A stretch of 64,000 nt of DNA from Mycobacterium marseillense (lineage in GTDB: Bacteria > Actinomycetota > Actinomycetes > Mycobacteriales > Mycobacteriaceae). The stretch spans positions 4,278,001-4,342,000 of the forward strand of contig NZ_AP022584.1 in the NCBI RefSeq assembly GCF_010731675.1. Reading direction: 5' to 3'. The position numbers and the translations under genes were made by a program. The notes beneath the pieces are model-generated. The model did not search any database. It was not told the origin of the DNA and worked only from the letters and a program-made list of their open reading frames with translations. Shown one piece after another: positions 32,367-41,822 of the stretch; position 1 is the first letter of the stretch; every line of letters begins with the position of its first letter.

Positions 32367-32851
32367 TGCCCCTCAGCCTTGAACCGTTCTACCGAGCGCT
32401 GAATCTCGGCCTCGGCCTCCGCGCGGCCGACCCAGTCCGCCGCCTTGACGAACTTGCCCGGCTCCAGGTCCTTGTAGTGCACGAAGAAGTGCTTGATCAC
32501 GTCGAGCTCGAACTCCGGCACGTCGCCGATGTCCTGGATGTGGTCCCAGCGGTGGTCGCCGGCCGGCACGCACAAAACCTTGTCGTCGCCGCCCTTTTCG
32601 TCGGTCATCCGGAACATGCCGACCGGACGAGACTCCACGATCACCCCGGGAAACACCGACTGGTGCAGCAGCACCATCGCGTCCAGCGGGTCACCGTCCT
32701 CGCCGAGGGTGTCCTCGATGAAGCCGTAGTCGGTCGGGTAGGCCATGGCGGTGTACAGGTAGCGGTCCAGACGCAACCGTCCGGTCTCGTGATCGACCTC
32801 GTATTTGTTGCGCTGGCCTTTGAGGATCTCGATCGTCACGTCGAATTCCAC
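32363..32851 (-). CDS. ppa: inorganic pyrophosphatase
   Basis: 162 residues, family I. It hydrolyses pyrophosphate to phosphate and drives biosynthetic reactions forward. The catalytic aspartates are in [11 protein letters not shown], and the Lys/Tyr substrate residues are in RNKYEVD and DYGFI; all look intact. The length equals that of the M. tuberculosis enzyme. The start is GTG 32851 with an AAGGAG ribosome binding site upstream. It is divergent from the carboxypeptidase gene (117 bp). Confidence 0.96.
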   Translation of the reverse strand: MEFDVTIEILKGQRNKYEVDHETGRLRLDRYLYTAMAYPTDYGFIEDTLGEDGDPLDAMVLLHQSVFPGVIVESRPVGMFRMTDEKGGDDKVLCVPAGDHRWDHIQDIGDVPEFELDVIKHFFVHYKDLEPGKFVKAADWVGRAEAEAEIQRSVERFKAEGH

Positions 32852-32968
32852 CGCGTCGGCTCCTTGTCTGGGTGTCTGCCTGGGCAGGCCAATTTTGCTC
32901 TGCTACACCCTAGTCGAGCCCATCGGCGCCGATTCGGCAGAATGGGTTCGGAAACAGTCAGGAGAGTC

Positions 32969-34354
32969 ATGGCCCGTACTCGCTGGCAAAAATCCACCCC
33001 AGTGTTCATCGGGTTGGGCGTGCTGGCGTTCGTCGCTGCCGTGGTGGTGGCGGCGACGTTTTTCACCACGACCGGGCACGGCGCGGGCAGCGCGCGCGCC
33101 CCGATCCCGCCTCCGCATGCGCCCACGGTCAAGCCCGGCATGGTCCCGGTGAGCGACTCCGCCGAGTTACCCAGCGGCCCCGGCGTCAGCGCCGCGCTGG
33201 CACCGGTGGCGGGCGATCCCAACCTGGGCAGGCTGGGCGGCCGGATCACCGACGCCCTCACCGGAAAAGAGCTGTGGCAGGTCGCCGACGACATGCCGCT
33301 GGTGCCGGCGTCGACCAACAAAGTGCTGACGGCCGCCGCCGCCCTGCTGACGCTGGACCGCCAGGCCCGGATCAGCACCCGGGTGGTGGCTGGCAGCCAA
33401 AACGCCCAGGGCCCCGTCGTGCTGGTGGGCGCCGGCGATCCGGTGCTGTCCGCTGCGCCGCCCGGGCAGGACACCTGGTACCGGGGCGCGGCCCGCATCA
33501 GCGACCTCGTCGAACAGATCCGGCGCAGCGGCGTGACCCCGACCGCGGTGCAGGTGGACACCTCGGCGTTCAGCGGCCCGACGATGGCGCAGGGCTGGGA
33601 TCCCGCCGACGTCGACAACGGCGACATCGCGCCGATCGAGTCGGTGATGATCGACGCCGGACGCATCCAGCCGACCACGGTCAACTCCCGGCGGTCCCGG
33701 ACGCCGGCGCTGGATGCCGGCCGCGAGCTGGCCAAGGCGCTCAACCTCGATCCCGCCGCGGTGACGATCGCGACCGCGCCGTCCGGGGCGCGGCAGCTGG
33801 CCGTCGTGCAGTCGGCGCCGTTGGTCCAGCGGCTGTCCGAGATGATGGACCACTCCGACAACGTGCTGGCCGAGTGCATCGCCCGCGAGGTGGCGGCCGC
33901 GATCAACCGGCCACGCAGCTTCGCCGGCGCGGCCGACGCGGTCACCAACCGGCTGAGCACCGCCCACGTCGACACCGCGGGCGCCGCGCTGCTGGACTCC
34001 AGCGGCCTTTCGGTCGACGACCGGCTGACGGCCAAGACGCTCGACGGGGTGCTGCAGGCCGCCGCCGGGCCGGACCAGCCCGCGCTGCGGGCGCTGCTGG
34101 ATCTGCTTCCGATCGCCGCCGGCAGCGGGACGCTGGGCGACCGGTTCATGGACGCATCGACCAGCCAGGGCCCCGCCGGCTGGTTGCGGGCCAAGACCGG
34201 CTCGCTGACCAACATCAACGCGCTGGCCGGGGTGCTCACCGACCGCAGCGGCCGGGTGCTCACCTTCGCGTTCATCTCCAATGACGCGGGGCCGACCGGC
34301 CGCAACGTGATGGACGCGCTGGCGACCAAGCTCTGGTTCTGCGGGTGCTCATGA
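32969..34354 (+). CDS. PBP4-type D-alanyl-D-alanine carboxypeptidase (Rv3627c homologue)
   Basis: 461 residues, MEROPS S13 family. An N-terminal signal anchor (residues 12-34) leads to an outer catalytic domain. The active-site triad of motifs is STNK (115-118, Ser nucleophile), SDN in MMDHSDN and KTG in RAKTGSLTN. It trims or cleaves peptidoglycan cross-links outside the membrane. ATG 32969 has an AGGAGAG ribosome binding site; the length equals the M. tuberculosis protein. It begins a tight four-gene run with the zinc protease, tilS and hpt. Confidence 0.92.
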   Translation: MARTRWQKSTPVFIGLGVLAFVAAVVVAATFFTTTGHGAGSARAPIPPPHAPTVKPGMVPVSDSAELPSGPGVSAALAPVAGDPNLGRLGGRITDALTGKELWQVADDMPLVPASTNKVLTAAAALLTLDRQARISTRVVAGSQNAQGPVVLVGAGDPVLSAAPPGQDTWYRGAARISDLVEQIRRSGVTPTAVQVDTSAFSGPTMAQGWDPADVDNGDIAPIESVMIDAGRIQPTTVNSRRSRTPALDAGRELAKALNLDPAAVTIATAPSGARQLAVVQSAPLVQRLSEMMDHSDNVLAECIAREVAAAINRPRSFAGAADAVTNRLSTAHVDTAGAALLDSSGLSVDDRLTAKTLDGVLQAAAGPDQPALRALLDLLPIAAGSGTLGDRFMDASTSQGPAGWLRAKTGSLTNINALAGVLTDRSGRVLTFAFISNDAGPTGRNVMDALATKLWFCGCS

Positions 34355-35397
34355 CGCCGTCGCCGGAGCTGACGCTGGGCACCGCGGTCGACTGGCAATT
34401 CGCGGCCACGGTCGGCCGGCGGCTGGCCCGGCCAGGACCGCCGTCCAGCGACTACACCCGGCGCCAGGTGTTCGACGAACTCGTCGGCTCGGCCGCCAAA
34501 GCCGAACCCCTGGTCCGCGACGTCACCGGCCTGGTCACCGGCGGCGCCGTGCCCGCCGCCCGCATCGTCGACCGCCCGGAATGGATCGCCGCGGCGGCCG
34601 AGTCGATGCGGGTGATGATGAACGGCGCCGAGAAGCCGCGCGGGTTTCTTACGGGCCGGATCACCGGCGCGCAGACCGGCGCCGTCCTGGCCTACGTCTC
34701 GTCGGGGATTCTCGGCCAATACGACCCGTTCGCTGCTGCCAAGGCTGGCTGCTTGCTGCTCGTGTACCCGAACGTTCTCGCCGTCGAGCGGCAGCTTCGG
34801 ATCGAGCCGACCGATTTCCGGCTGTGGGTGTGCCTGCACGAGGTCACCCACCGGGTGCAGTTCACCGCGAATCCTTGGCTGCCCGACTACATGTCGCAGG
34901 CACTGGGCCTGCTGACCCGCGACGCCGGTGACGACGTGGGGGAGGTGGTGAGCCGGCTCGCCGACTACGCCCGCAACCGCGGCAATGCGGCCTCGGACGC
35001 CAACTCGGCGGGGATCCTCGGCCTGGTGCGGGCGGTGCAGTCCGAGCCCCAGCGCCAAGCCCTGGATCAGCTGCTGGTGCTGGGCACGCTGCTGGAGGGC
35101 CACGCCGACCACGTGATGGATGCCGTCGGGCCGATGGCCGTGCCGTCGGTGGCCACCATCCGCCGCCGCTTCGACGAGCGTCGCCACCGCAAACAACCAC
35201 CACTGCAGCGCCTGCTGCGCGCACTGCTGGGACTTGACGCCAAGCTCAGCCAATACACCCGCGGCAAGGCGTTCGTCGACCACGTCGTGGGCCAGGTGGG
35301 CATGGCGCGGTTCAACACCATCTGGACCGGGCCCGAAACGCTGCCGCTGCCCATCGAGATCGAAGAGCCCCAGCGATGGATCGACAGGGTGCTGTAG
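34351..35397 (+). CDS. zinc metalloprotease-like protein, DUF2342 (Rv3626c homologue)
   Basis: 348 residues. The motif LHEVTHRVQF contains HExxH, the zinc-binding and catalytic motif of gluzincin-type peptidases, followed by family-typical ENPWL-like sequence. No signal peptide is visible, so it is probably cytoplasmic. Substrate unknown. ATG 34351 overlaps the upstream stop (ATGA), and the end overlaps tilS by 22 bp, so the genes are probably co-translated. A GTG two codons upstream is also possible. Confidence 0.88.
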   Translation: MTPSPELTLGTAVDWQFAATVGRRLARPGPPSSDYTRRQVFDELVGSAAKAEPLVRDVTGLVTGGAVPAARIVDRPEWIAAAAESMRVMMNGAEKPRGFLTGRITGAQTGAVLAYVSSGILGQYDPFAAAKAGCLLLVYPNVLAVERQLRIEPTDFRLWVCLHEVTHRVQFTANPWLPDYMSQALGLLTRDAGDDVGEVVSRLADYARNRGNAASDANSAGILGLVRAVQSEPQRQALDQLLVLGTLLEGHADHVMDAVGPMAVPSVATIRRRFDERRHRKQPPLQRLLRALLGLDAKLSQYTRGKAFVDHVVGQVGMARFNTIWTGPETLPLPIEIEEPQRWIDRVL

Positions 35398-36338
35398 GCC
35401 GGCTGCGTGCGGCGGTCGAGGCGTTCATCAAGACGCACCTCGCCGCCGTCGACCAATGGTGCGTGGCGCTCTCGGGTGGCCCGGATTCGTTGGCGCTCAC
35501 CGCTGTGGCGGCTCAGCTGCGGCCCACCACCGCGGTGGTGGTGGACCACGGCCTGCAATCCCACTCGGCCGACATCGCCGAAGCCGCCCGGGCGCAAGCG
35601 GCTGCGCTGGGATGTGTTGCGGCGCAAGTGATTCGGGTGCAAGTCGGCACCCAAGGCGGTCCCGAAGCGGCGGCGCGCGCTGCTCGCTATGCCGCGCTGG
35701 CCGCCTACCACGACGGCCCGGTGCTGCTGGGTCACACGCTCGACGACCAGGCCGAGACGGTGCTGCTGGGGCTGGGGCGGGGGTCCGGCGCGCGCTCGAT
35801 CGCGGGGATGCGCCCCTACGATCCGCCGTGGTGTCGGCCGTTGTTGGGGGTCCGCCGTGCGGTGACGCATGACGCGTGCCGGGAACTGGGCCTGACCGCC
35901 TGGCGCGATCCGCACAACAGCGACCGCCGCTTCACCCGCGCCCGGCTGCGCGCCGACGTGTTGCCGCTGCTCGAAGACGTGCTCGGTGGCGGCGTCGCCG
36001 AGGCGCTGGCCCGCACCGCGACCGCGTTGCGCGAGGACGGCGAATTGATCGACGCACTGGCCGCCCGGGCGCTGCCCGACGCCAAGGCGGGCCCGGGGCT
36101 GCGGGTCTCGGCCCTCGCGCCGCTGGAGGCGCCCATCCGGCGCCGCGTGATCCGGGCCTGGCTGTTGACCGGCGGCGCGACGGGCCTGACCGACAAGCAG
36201 ATTCGGGCGGTCGACACCCTGGTGACCGCGTGGCGCGGCCAGGGCGGGGTGGCGGTGGGGTCGTCGGTGGCTGATGAGCGGTTGTTCGCGGGCCGGCGCG
36301 ACGGCGTTTTGACCCTGTGGCGCGAACAGGTTCAGTAA
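35376..36338 (+). CDS. tilS: tRNA(Ile)-lysidine synthase
   Basis: 320 residues, N-type ATP pyrophosphatase. It modifies C34 of tRNA-Ile(CAU) to lysidine so that it reads AUA. The PP-loop is SGGPDS (residues 33-38). [12 protein letters not shown] and the RPLLGVRR segment are family motifs. ATG 35376 lies inside the end of the protease gene. Its own stop precedes hpt by 56 bp. Confidence 0.95.
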   Translation: MDRQGAVGRLRAAVEAFIKTHLAAVDQWCVALSGGPDSLALTAVAAQLRPTTAVVVDHGLQSHSADIAEAARAQAAALGCVAAQVIRVQVGTQGGPEAAARAARYAALAAYHDGPVLLGHTLDDQAETVLLGLGRGSGARSIAGMRPYDPPWCRPLLGVRRAVTHDACRELGLTAWRDPHNSDRRFTRARLRADVLPLLEDVLGGGVAEALARTATALREDGELIDALAARALPDAKAGPGLRVSALAPLEAPIRRRVIRAWLLTGGATGLTDKQIRAVDTLVTAWRGQGGVAVGSSVADERLFAGRRDGVLTLWREQVQ

Positions 36339-36382
36339 CCGCAATATCGGGGCCGCCGTTGGTTATCCGCCCGCCGGCGTGG

Positions 36383-36388
36383 CACTCT
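36383..36388 (+). promoter_or_regulatory. -10-like CACTCT before hpt
   Basis: CACTCT is followed by six bases and GTG 36395. This suggests hpt has its own leaderless promoter in addition to read-through from tilS. Confidence 0.35.
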
Positions 36389-36394
36389 GTGGTC

Positions 36395-37000
36395 GTGGCC
36401 CAGATCTCCTCGGCGATCACCCCCGCTCAGCCCGCGGAGCTCTACCCCGGGGATATCAAGTCTGTCCTGCTGACGGCGGAGCAAATTCAGGCGCGCATCG
36501 CCGAACTGGGCCGCGAAATCGGGGAGAACTACCGCGACGCCGCGAGCCAGACCGGCCAGGACCTGCTGTTGATCACCGTGCTCAAGGGCGCTGTGATCTT
36601 CGTCACCGACCTGGCCCGCGCGATCCCGGTGCCGACCCAGTTCGAATTCATGGCCGTCAGCTCGTATGGGTCATCGACGTCCTCATCGGGCGTGGTGCGG
36701 ATCCTCAAGGACCTGGACCGCGACATCGAGGGGCGCGACGTCCTGATCGTCGAGGACGTCGTGGACTCGGGCCTGACCCTGTCCTGGCTGCTGCGCAACC
36801 TCAAAACGCGGCACCCGCGGTCGCTGGGGGTGTGCACGCTGCTGCGCAAGCCCGACGCCAAGGGTGCCCACGTCGACATCGCCTACGTGGGCTTCGACAT
36901 CCCGAACGACTTCGTCGTCGGTTATGGCCTCGATTACGACGAGCGCTACCGCGACCTGTCTTACATCGGCACCCTGGACCCCCGGGTCTACCAGCAGTAG
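36395..37000 (+). CDS. hpt: hypoxanthine phosphoribosyltransferase
   Basis: 201 residues. It salvages hypoxanthine or guanine with PRPP to IMP or GMP. The PRPP-binding motif [13 protein letters not shown] is intact, and the flexible-loop SSYG motif and late DYDERYRDL are typical. GTG 36395 was chosen over the ORF-extending upstream start because of the -10 spacing and family length. The same gene order (tilS-hpt-ftsH region) is common in Gram-positive bacteria, although here ftsH is 7.6 kb away. Confidence 0.94.
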   Translation: MAQISSAITPAQPAELYPGDIKSVLLTAEQIQARIAELGREIGENYRDAASQTGQDLLLITVLKGAVIFVTDLARAIPVPTQFEFMAVSSYGSSTSSSGVVRILKDLDRDIEGRDVLIVEDVVDSGLTLSWLLRNLKTRHPRSLGVCTLLRKPDAKGAHVDIAYVGFDIPNDFVVGYGLDYDERYRDLSYIGTLDPRVYQQ

Positions 37001-37060
37001 CTCGCGGCGATCGCAAGCGCGGCGAAGCCGGGCGCGGCGGGTCGCCGCCATCCGGCTGCG

Positions 37061-37804
37061 TCAGTCCAGTTCCCACACCGCGGTGACCGAGAAGTTCACG
37101 GTCTGCTGGCCGGGCTCGAGCGGGACCATCGACGGCATGGCCCGCGGTGTCGGCGCCCCGACCGGCGGGGGGCTACCGGTCGCCTCCGAGATGGACAGCA
37201 CCCGGCCCAGCCGAAGCCCGGACAGCTGGGCGTATTGTTCGGCGCGGCTCTTGGCGTCGTTGAACGCCCGCGCCCGGGCATCCTTGACCAGCTGCGAATC
37301 ATCGGCGATCGAATAGCGGACCGACCTGATCCGGGTGGCGTCGCCGCCCGTGCCGACGATGAGCGCCAGCAGCCGCGACGCGGCGTCGGGCGGGTGGATC
37401 TTGACGGCCACGGCGTTGGTGGCGCGGTACCCGGTGATGTCGGCCGTGCCGGTGGGTCCGGGGTTGGTGTATTGCGGCGCCAGGGTGACCTCGGTGGTGC
37501 TGATGTCCTTGCGGTCGACGCCGGCGCCGAGCAACGCGTTGATGACCGCCTGCTGGCGGTCGTTGGTCTGGTTCATGGCGGTGGTGACGTCGGGAGCGGT
37601 GAACTCGATACCGACGTCGGCGGTCAGCGTGTCCGGCACTCCTTGCACTTGCCCGGTACCCAATACCGTTACCTGCCGGGGATTGGCGCCCGGATGTGAC
37701 GGGCTGGTCTCGTCGCACGCCGACGCCGCCGCGACGGTCAGGCCGGCCGCGGCCAGCGCGATCGATCGGCGGACAAAACTCGAGGCGTTGGTTGCGACCG
37801 GCAT
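37061..37804 (-). CDS. lpqG: LpqG, SIMPL-domain lipoprotein
   Basis: 247 residues. The signal peptide ends in VAAASAC, a lipobox-like site, so a lipid anchor is likely. The mature part is a SIMPL/DUF541 domain (VTVLGTGQVQGVPDTLTADVGIEF and ARARAFNDAKSRAEQYAQL). SIMPL proteins form oligomeric rings in the periplasm or outer layers; their role is not settled. Position next to hpt matches Rv3623. TAGGGT lies seven bases before ATG 37804, suggesting a leaderless mRNA. Confidence 0.9.
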   Translation of the reverse strand: MPVATNASSFVRRSIALAAAGLTVAAASACDETSPSHPGANPRQVTVLGTGQVQGVPDTLTADVGIEFTAPDVTTAMNQTNDRQQAVINALLGAGVDRKDISTTEVTLAPQYTNPGPTGTADITGYRATNAVAVKIHPPDAASRLLALIVGTGGDATRIRSVRYSIADDSQLVKDARARAFNDAKSRAEQYAQLSGLRLGRVLSISEATGSPPPVGAPTPRAMPSMVPLEPGQQTVNFSVTAVWELD

Positions 37805-37853
37805 GCCTGGCACCCTAGCCGCTGGCTCGGCGGCCGTGTTGGGGATTTCTGTG

Positions 37854-38114
37854 TCAGTGTGCCGCCGCTTGGTCGACCCCGTGGGCACGGTTCCCGTATC
37901 GGTGTAGTTCGTGGATGCGAATAATGATGCGCGAGAGCCAATTTGACACCAGCACCATGACGATGAGCAGGACGATGATCACCGCCAGCGGCAGCTCCAG
38001 GACAAGGCTGAGCCAGATCAGGGCGGGCGTTGCGACCGGACCGGCCATGAAGCCGACCAGCAGAGCAACCAATTGGATTGCACCGGAGTGTGTTTCGCGT
38101 GTCGCGTGTGTCAT
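37854..38114 (-). CDS. small two-helix membrane protein, unknown
   Basis: 86 residues. Two hydrophobic segments (about residues 12-33 and 35-58) are followed by a short basic/His-containing tail (HELHRYGNRAHGVDQ). It is not recognised. It could be a real small membrane protein, since the hydrophobic pattern is unusually clean for a random frame, but no clear ribosome binding site was found. It lies upstream of lpqG in the same direction (49 bp) and begins the accessory stretch that replaces the PE/PPE/esx genes of H37Rv. Confidence 0.55.
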   Translation of the reverse strand: MTHATRETHSGAIQLVALLVGFMAGPVATPALIWLSLVLELPLAVIIVLLIVMVLVSNWLSRIIIRIHELHRYGNRAHGVDQAAAH

Positions 38115-38245
38115 GTCAGGACGGCCGAACGGGAATGATGGGACGGTCCGGCTCAGCGATCGTCGTGTGGCTCATGCATCGAATGCTGCGCCGACCGAGC
38201 GCCGGCATCCAGGACGCGTCGTTCCTGGTTGTACGACACCCAGGC

Positions 38246-39049
38246 TCAGCGGGCGCCCAGCCGCAGCATGCCGGCCTCCGACGGCGACCCGGCGTCGGCC
38301 CAGTACGTGACCAGCACGTGACCGGTCCCCGGCAGCACCAGTTGCTGATAGTTGAGCCGCAGCGCACCGACCTCCGGGTGATTGACGCCCAGCCCTCCGG
38401 CGACTTCGTGCTTGACGTCGTGGCGGTCCCAGAGCTGGCGAAACCGCGGACTGTGCTCGATCAACTCGTCGACCAGGTTGATCAAAGCCGGATCGGGACG
38501 TTGACCGTACGTCGCGCGAAGCAGCCGGACCGCCCACGCGGTCAGCAGTTTCCAGTCGCGATACAACTCCGGCGAACGCGGATCGAGAAACAGTTCCCGC
38601 AGCGCGTTACCGCCGACCCGCAGGTGCGGTGACAACGCCTCCGCCACCCGGTTCGCGACTACGACGGTCATCCCGGGGTCGACGACGAACGCAGCCGCCC
38701 GGTCAAAGCCGTCAAGAAGATCGCGAATGCCCGGGTTCACTTGCTGCAGCGGCGCAGTGCGCTCGGCCGATCGATGACGCATGAGGTTTCGCATGTACAC
38801 CACGGCGTCGTCGTCCAGTCGCAGAGCGCGGGCAATCGACGTGAGCACCTGATCGGAGGGATTGGTTTCGCGGCCCTGTTCGAGGCGGAGGTAGTAGTCG
38901 GTGCTGATGCCGGCGAGGACGGCGACCTCCTCGCGGCGCAGGCCGTCGACCCTGCGGCGTTCGCCCGCCGGCAGGCCGACGTCGGCGGGCCGGACCAGGC
39001 TGCGGCGCGCGCGCAGGAACTGCGCCAGAGCGGATCCTTTGGCGGCCAA
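38246..39049 (-). CDS. XRE-family regulator with MmyB-type ligand domain
   Basis: 267 residues. The N-terminal helix-turn-helix is at residues 35-62 (RREEVAVLAGISTDYYLRLEQGR), a strong match to the XRE/MmyB class in which RLEQGR ends the recognition helix. The C-terminal ~150 residues match the MmyB ligand-binding PAS-like domain (DWKLLTAWAVRLLRA; HEVAGGLGVNHPEVGALRL). Such regulators usually control an adjacent dehydrogenase or transporter. Here the nearest genes are the DUF222-HNH nuclease upstream and the small membrane protein downstream. The only start in this region is TTG 39049. Confidence 0.85.
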   Translation of the reverse strand: MAAKGSALAQFLRARRSLVRPADVGLPAGERRRVDGLRREEVAVLAGISTDYYLRLEQGRETNPSDQVLTSIARALRLDDDAVVYMRNLMRHRSAERTAPLQQVNPGIRDLLDGFDRAAAFVVDPGMTVVVANRVAEALSPHLRVGGNALRELFLDPRSPELYRDWKLLTAWAVRLLRATYGQRPDPALINLVDELIEHSPRFRQLWDRHDVKHEVAGGLGVNHPEVGALRLNYQQLVLPGTGHVLVTYWADAGSPSEAGMLRLGAR

Positions 39050-39197
39050 GGCGAATCAACCCGTCAATGCGTCGCGCGGCAGCATCGGTGTTCCATCCCG
39101 TCAAGCTGCGGATACCTGCTTAGGCAGCATAGCCAGCCGGTGGATCGTGTCAGTACGCGATACGGTTCCAGCCCGTGCCGGCCATCGCTATGGCCGG

Positions 39198-40775
39198 TTA
39201 GAAAGGCGGATCGTCGGGCAAGGGCTGCAGGGCGGGTCGGTCGGGCGCCCAATCCGGCGGCAGCTCCTCCGGTTCCCTCGGATCGTTCACCCACGTGCAG
39301 AACGGGCTTGTACTCGGCGTCCCCTTGAAGAGGAAAAGCATGTCGCGCATGTGGTTTCGGAACTTGCGCGCCGCGATTTCGTCGTTGCGGTCCTGCTCCA
39401 GCTGGCGTCGGGCGGCGTTGATGGGCCGCTGCTCGCGGTTGTGTTTGCGCGCCTGCGTGATTCGTCCGCTTCGTTGTCGGGATCGGCTTCGTCGGTTGGG
39501 CGGTGGTGCCGCGCACGCCGGACCGCGCGGCTGGGGAAACAGATCCGCTCCCGCGGGGGAAGTCCGATAGGTGTTGCCGGTCGGCGAAGTCCAGATGACG
39601 GTGCCGTCGGGCAATTGTCTGTCGCACCATCCGCCGAATGTCTTGAGCCGATGATGTTGGCGGCACAGGCATTTGAGGTTCTCCGCTACGGTCCGTCCGC
39701 CCGCCGCCGGATCCTGGTGGTTGAACGGGACGGTGTGGTCGAGATCGCATACCATCGCCGGGCGGCTACACCCGGGGAAGCGGCAGGTGAGGTCGCGGCA
39801 CCGGACGGCCCGTTCCAGTGCCGCCGACGGTTGGTAGCGCAGCGCCTCGACCGGACTTGTCACCGGGTTGGCGACGAGCAACGATGCGGCGGCGGCCAAC
39901 TGGCGCACCTGTTCGGCGTCGATGACGCCATAGCCCTCCAGGTAACCGGGCCCGGCGCCATCGGCGTAGACGGTTTGGTCGCTGGCCACCACAGTGACGA
40001 TCACCTGCGCCCCGGATCGATCGCGCTTGTCGTCGTCCCCCCGCGTCGGGCACTCGGGTTGTCCACAGGCGCAGGCCAACCCGCGGTTCTCGGCCAGCGC
40101 GGCCAATGCGTCGGCGCGGCGCTGATCCATTGTTCGCGGGTCAGCGGGGCACACCTGCTTGGCGAGTTGGGAGAGTCGGCGATCGAAGGCCGTCGCGGCG
40201 GCGGCGGCCACCGAACCGTTGAGCTCGGCCATCCCGTTGTCCGTGGCCGTGATCGCGATGTGGCGCTCGTTTTCGGCTTCGAGGCGGCGTTCACGGACGG
40301 CGTCGGGATCGGTGACCCGTACGGCGGCGTCGACCGCGTTGACAATCCGCTGCTTCGACCAACCGTGCCAATTACCGATCCGCGCGGCGAGCGACTGATC
40401 GATCTTGGCGATCAACTCCCCGTCGGTGATCAGGTCGGTGCGGGTGATGATCAGGCGCACGGTGCGCCAGTCCGTTCTCCCCTCGGCCAGCAGGGCCGCA
40501 ATCCTGGGCAACCGGGTGTCCAGCGCTTCAGCGTGCGACACCAGGTAGCTGGCGCCCATCGCCGAGAGGTTCATCGCGGCGGCGACCTCGGCGGCGGTCT
40601 GCTCGAAGCCGTCGATCGCCGCGTACTCCTGATCGGCCTGCTCGGAGTTCGCCACGCGATGGCGAAGCAAGGCCGCCACCGCCGCCAGCCGGCGCGCCAC
40701 GAGCATCGATTCCTCCCGATGGGTGGACTCGATCTCCGCGACCAGAGCGGCGGGATCCGACGGTACATCGAACAT
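39198..40775 (-). CDS. DUF222 / HNH endonuclease protein (13E12 repeat family)
   Basis: 525 residues. The N-terminal ~300 residues are DUF222. The HNH core (CRFPGCSRP...CDLDHTVPF...NLKCLCRQHHRLKTFGGW, about residues 337-392) has two Cys pairs and the DH and HH residues for zinc and metal binding. The basic C-terminal tail is Arg/Gln-rich. The family corresponds to the REP13E12-type repeats of M. tuberculosis, which act as phage integration targets and are often multicopy. Function unproven. ATG 40775 follows TACAGT by seven bases. Confidence 0.88.
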   Translation of the reverse strand: MFDVPSDPAALVAEIESTHREESMLVARRLAAVAALLRHRVANSEQADQEYAAIDGFEQTAAEVAAAMNLSAMGASYLVSHAEALDTRLPRIAALLAEGRTDWRTVRLIITRTDLITDGELIAKIDQSLAARIGNWHGWSKQRIVNAVDAAVRVTDPDAVRERRLEAENERHIAITATDNGMAELNGSVAAAAATAFDRRLSQLAKQVCPADPRTMDQRRADALAALAENRGLACACGQPECPTRGDDDKRDRSGAQVIVTVVASDQTVYADGAGPGYLEGYGVIDAEQVRQLAAAASLLVANPVTSPVEALRYQPSAALERAVRCRDLTCRFPGCSRPAMVCDLDHTVPFNHQDPAAGGRTVAENLKCLCRQHHRLKTFGGWCDRQLPDGTVIWTSPTGNTYRTSPAGADLFPQPRGPACAAPPPNRRSRSRQRSGRITQARKHNREQRPINAARRQLEQDRNDEIAARKFRNHMRDMLFLFKGTPSTSPFCTWVNDPREPEELPPDWAPDRPALQPLPDDPPF

Positions 40776-40808
40776 ACATTCGACTGTAGACGGACCCTCT
40801 GACAAGTT

Positions 40809-41822
40809 TCAGGGCGTGACGAGAACCTTGCAGTGCCGCTCGGGGTCGGCCAGGTCGTCGAACGCCGCGCCGACCGCATCCAGCCCCACCTCGCCGGTGA
40901 TCAGCGGGCTGACGTCGATGTCACCCTCCGCCAGTGCGCGCAGCGAGTCGCCGAACTCGTCGGGGGTGTAGGCGAGCACGAACTGCACGTTGATCTCTTT
41001 GGCGATCGCGAAGAAGGGATGCACGGTGTCGGGTTGCATGCACACCCCGGCGACCACCAGGCGGGTGCCGGGTCGCGCCCGAAGCATCACGTCGTCGATG
41101 ATGCCGGGCACCCCGACGGCCTCGAACACCACCGCGGGCTTGACACTGTCGAAGGGTGATCCCTGCGCCGGATCCAGCGTCTGGTGGGCACCCATCGCGG
41201 TCGCGAGCTCCCGCCGCTTCGGCGAAAAGTCGGACGCCACAATGGTTTCAATGCCCTTGGACCGAAGGGCGGCGACGATCGCGATCCCGATCGGGCCGCA
41301 GCCCAAAACCAACGCCGTCTCGCCGGGTGTGATGCTGGACTTGTTGACGGCGTGCAGTCCCACCGCCATGGGTTCGGTCAGGGCCGCGTGCCTGAAATCC
41401 AAGCCGTTGGGGATGGGCAGCAGCAGCGGCGCCGACAACAGCATCCGCTCGGCGTAGCCGCCGATTGTGCTGTTGCTGTACACAATTGGATCGACGCCTT
41501 TGGCGGACAAGAGTACCGGCAGCGACGTGACCAAGGTTCCCGGCGGATGGGTCTCGGTGTCGGGGCCGGCTTCGAGTATCTCGGCGCTGAATTCGTGGCC
41601 CATGAAGATGTCGTGGTCCAGGTCGACGTGCATGCCCCCGCCGCCGCCCGCCGCGCGAGCGGTCATTTCCAGTACCTGGGCGCCGTGGGCGGCGAAATGC
41701 AGGTCGGAGCCGCAGATTCCGCATGCCCGCACGCCGACGAGCACCTGCCCGGCTTCGGGTACCGGCTCGGGCACGTCGTCGCGGTAGACCATACGACCGT
41801 CACGCAACACCGAGGCGCGCAT
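40809..41822 (-). CDS. zinc-binding alcohol dehydrogenase-like protein without the structural zinc lobe
   Basis: 337 residues, medium-chain dehydrogenase family. The catalytic zinc site is visible as CGICGSD and GHEFSAEIL, and the cofactor-binding motif as GCGPIGIA (about residues 169-176). The usual four-Cys structural zinc lobe is absent; that stretch reads LPVLLSAKGVDPIV. NAD(P)-dependent oxidation of an alcohol is likely, substrate unknown. ATG 41822 shares one base with the LLM stop (TGATG), making an operon ephA-LLM-dehydrogenase. This gene is not beside ephA in H37Rv. Confidence 0.87.
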   Translation of the reverse strand: MRASVLRDGRMVYRDDVPEPVPEAGQVLVGVRACGICGSDLHFAAHGAQVLEMTARAAGGGGGMHVDLDHDIFMGHEFSAEILEAGPDTETHPPGTLVTSLPVLLSAKGVDPIVYSNSTIGGYAERMLLSAPLLLPIPNGLDFRHAALTEPMAVGLHAVNKSSITPGETALVLGCGPIGIAIVAALRSKGIETIVASDFSPKRRELATAMGAHQTLDPAQGSPFDSVKPAVVFEAVGVPGIIDDVMLRARPGTRLVVAGVCMQPDTVHPFFAIAKEINVQFVLAYTPDEFGDSLRALAEGDIDVSPLITGEVGLDAVGAAFDDLADPERHCKVLVTP

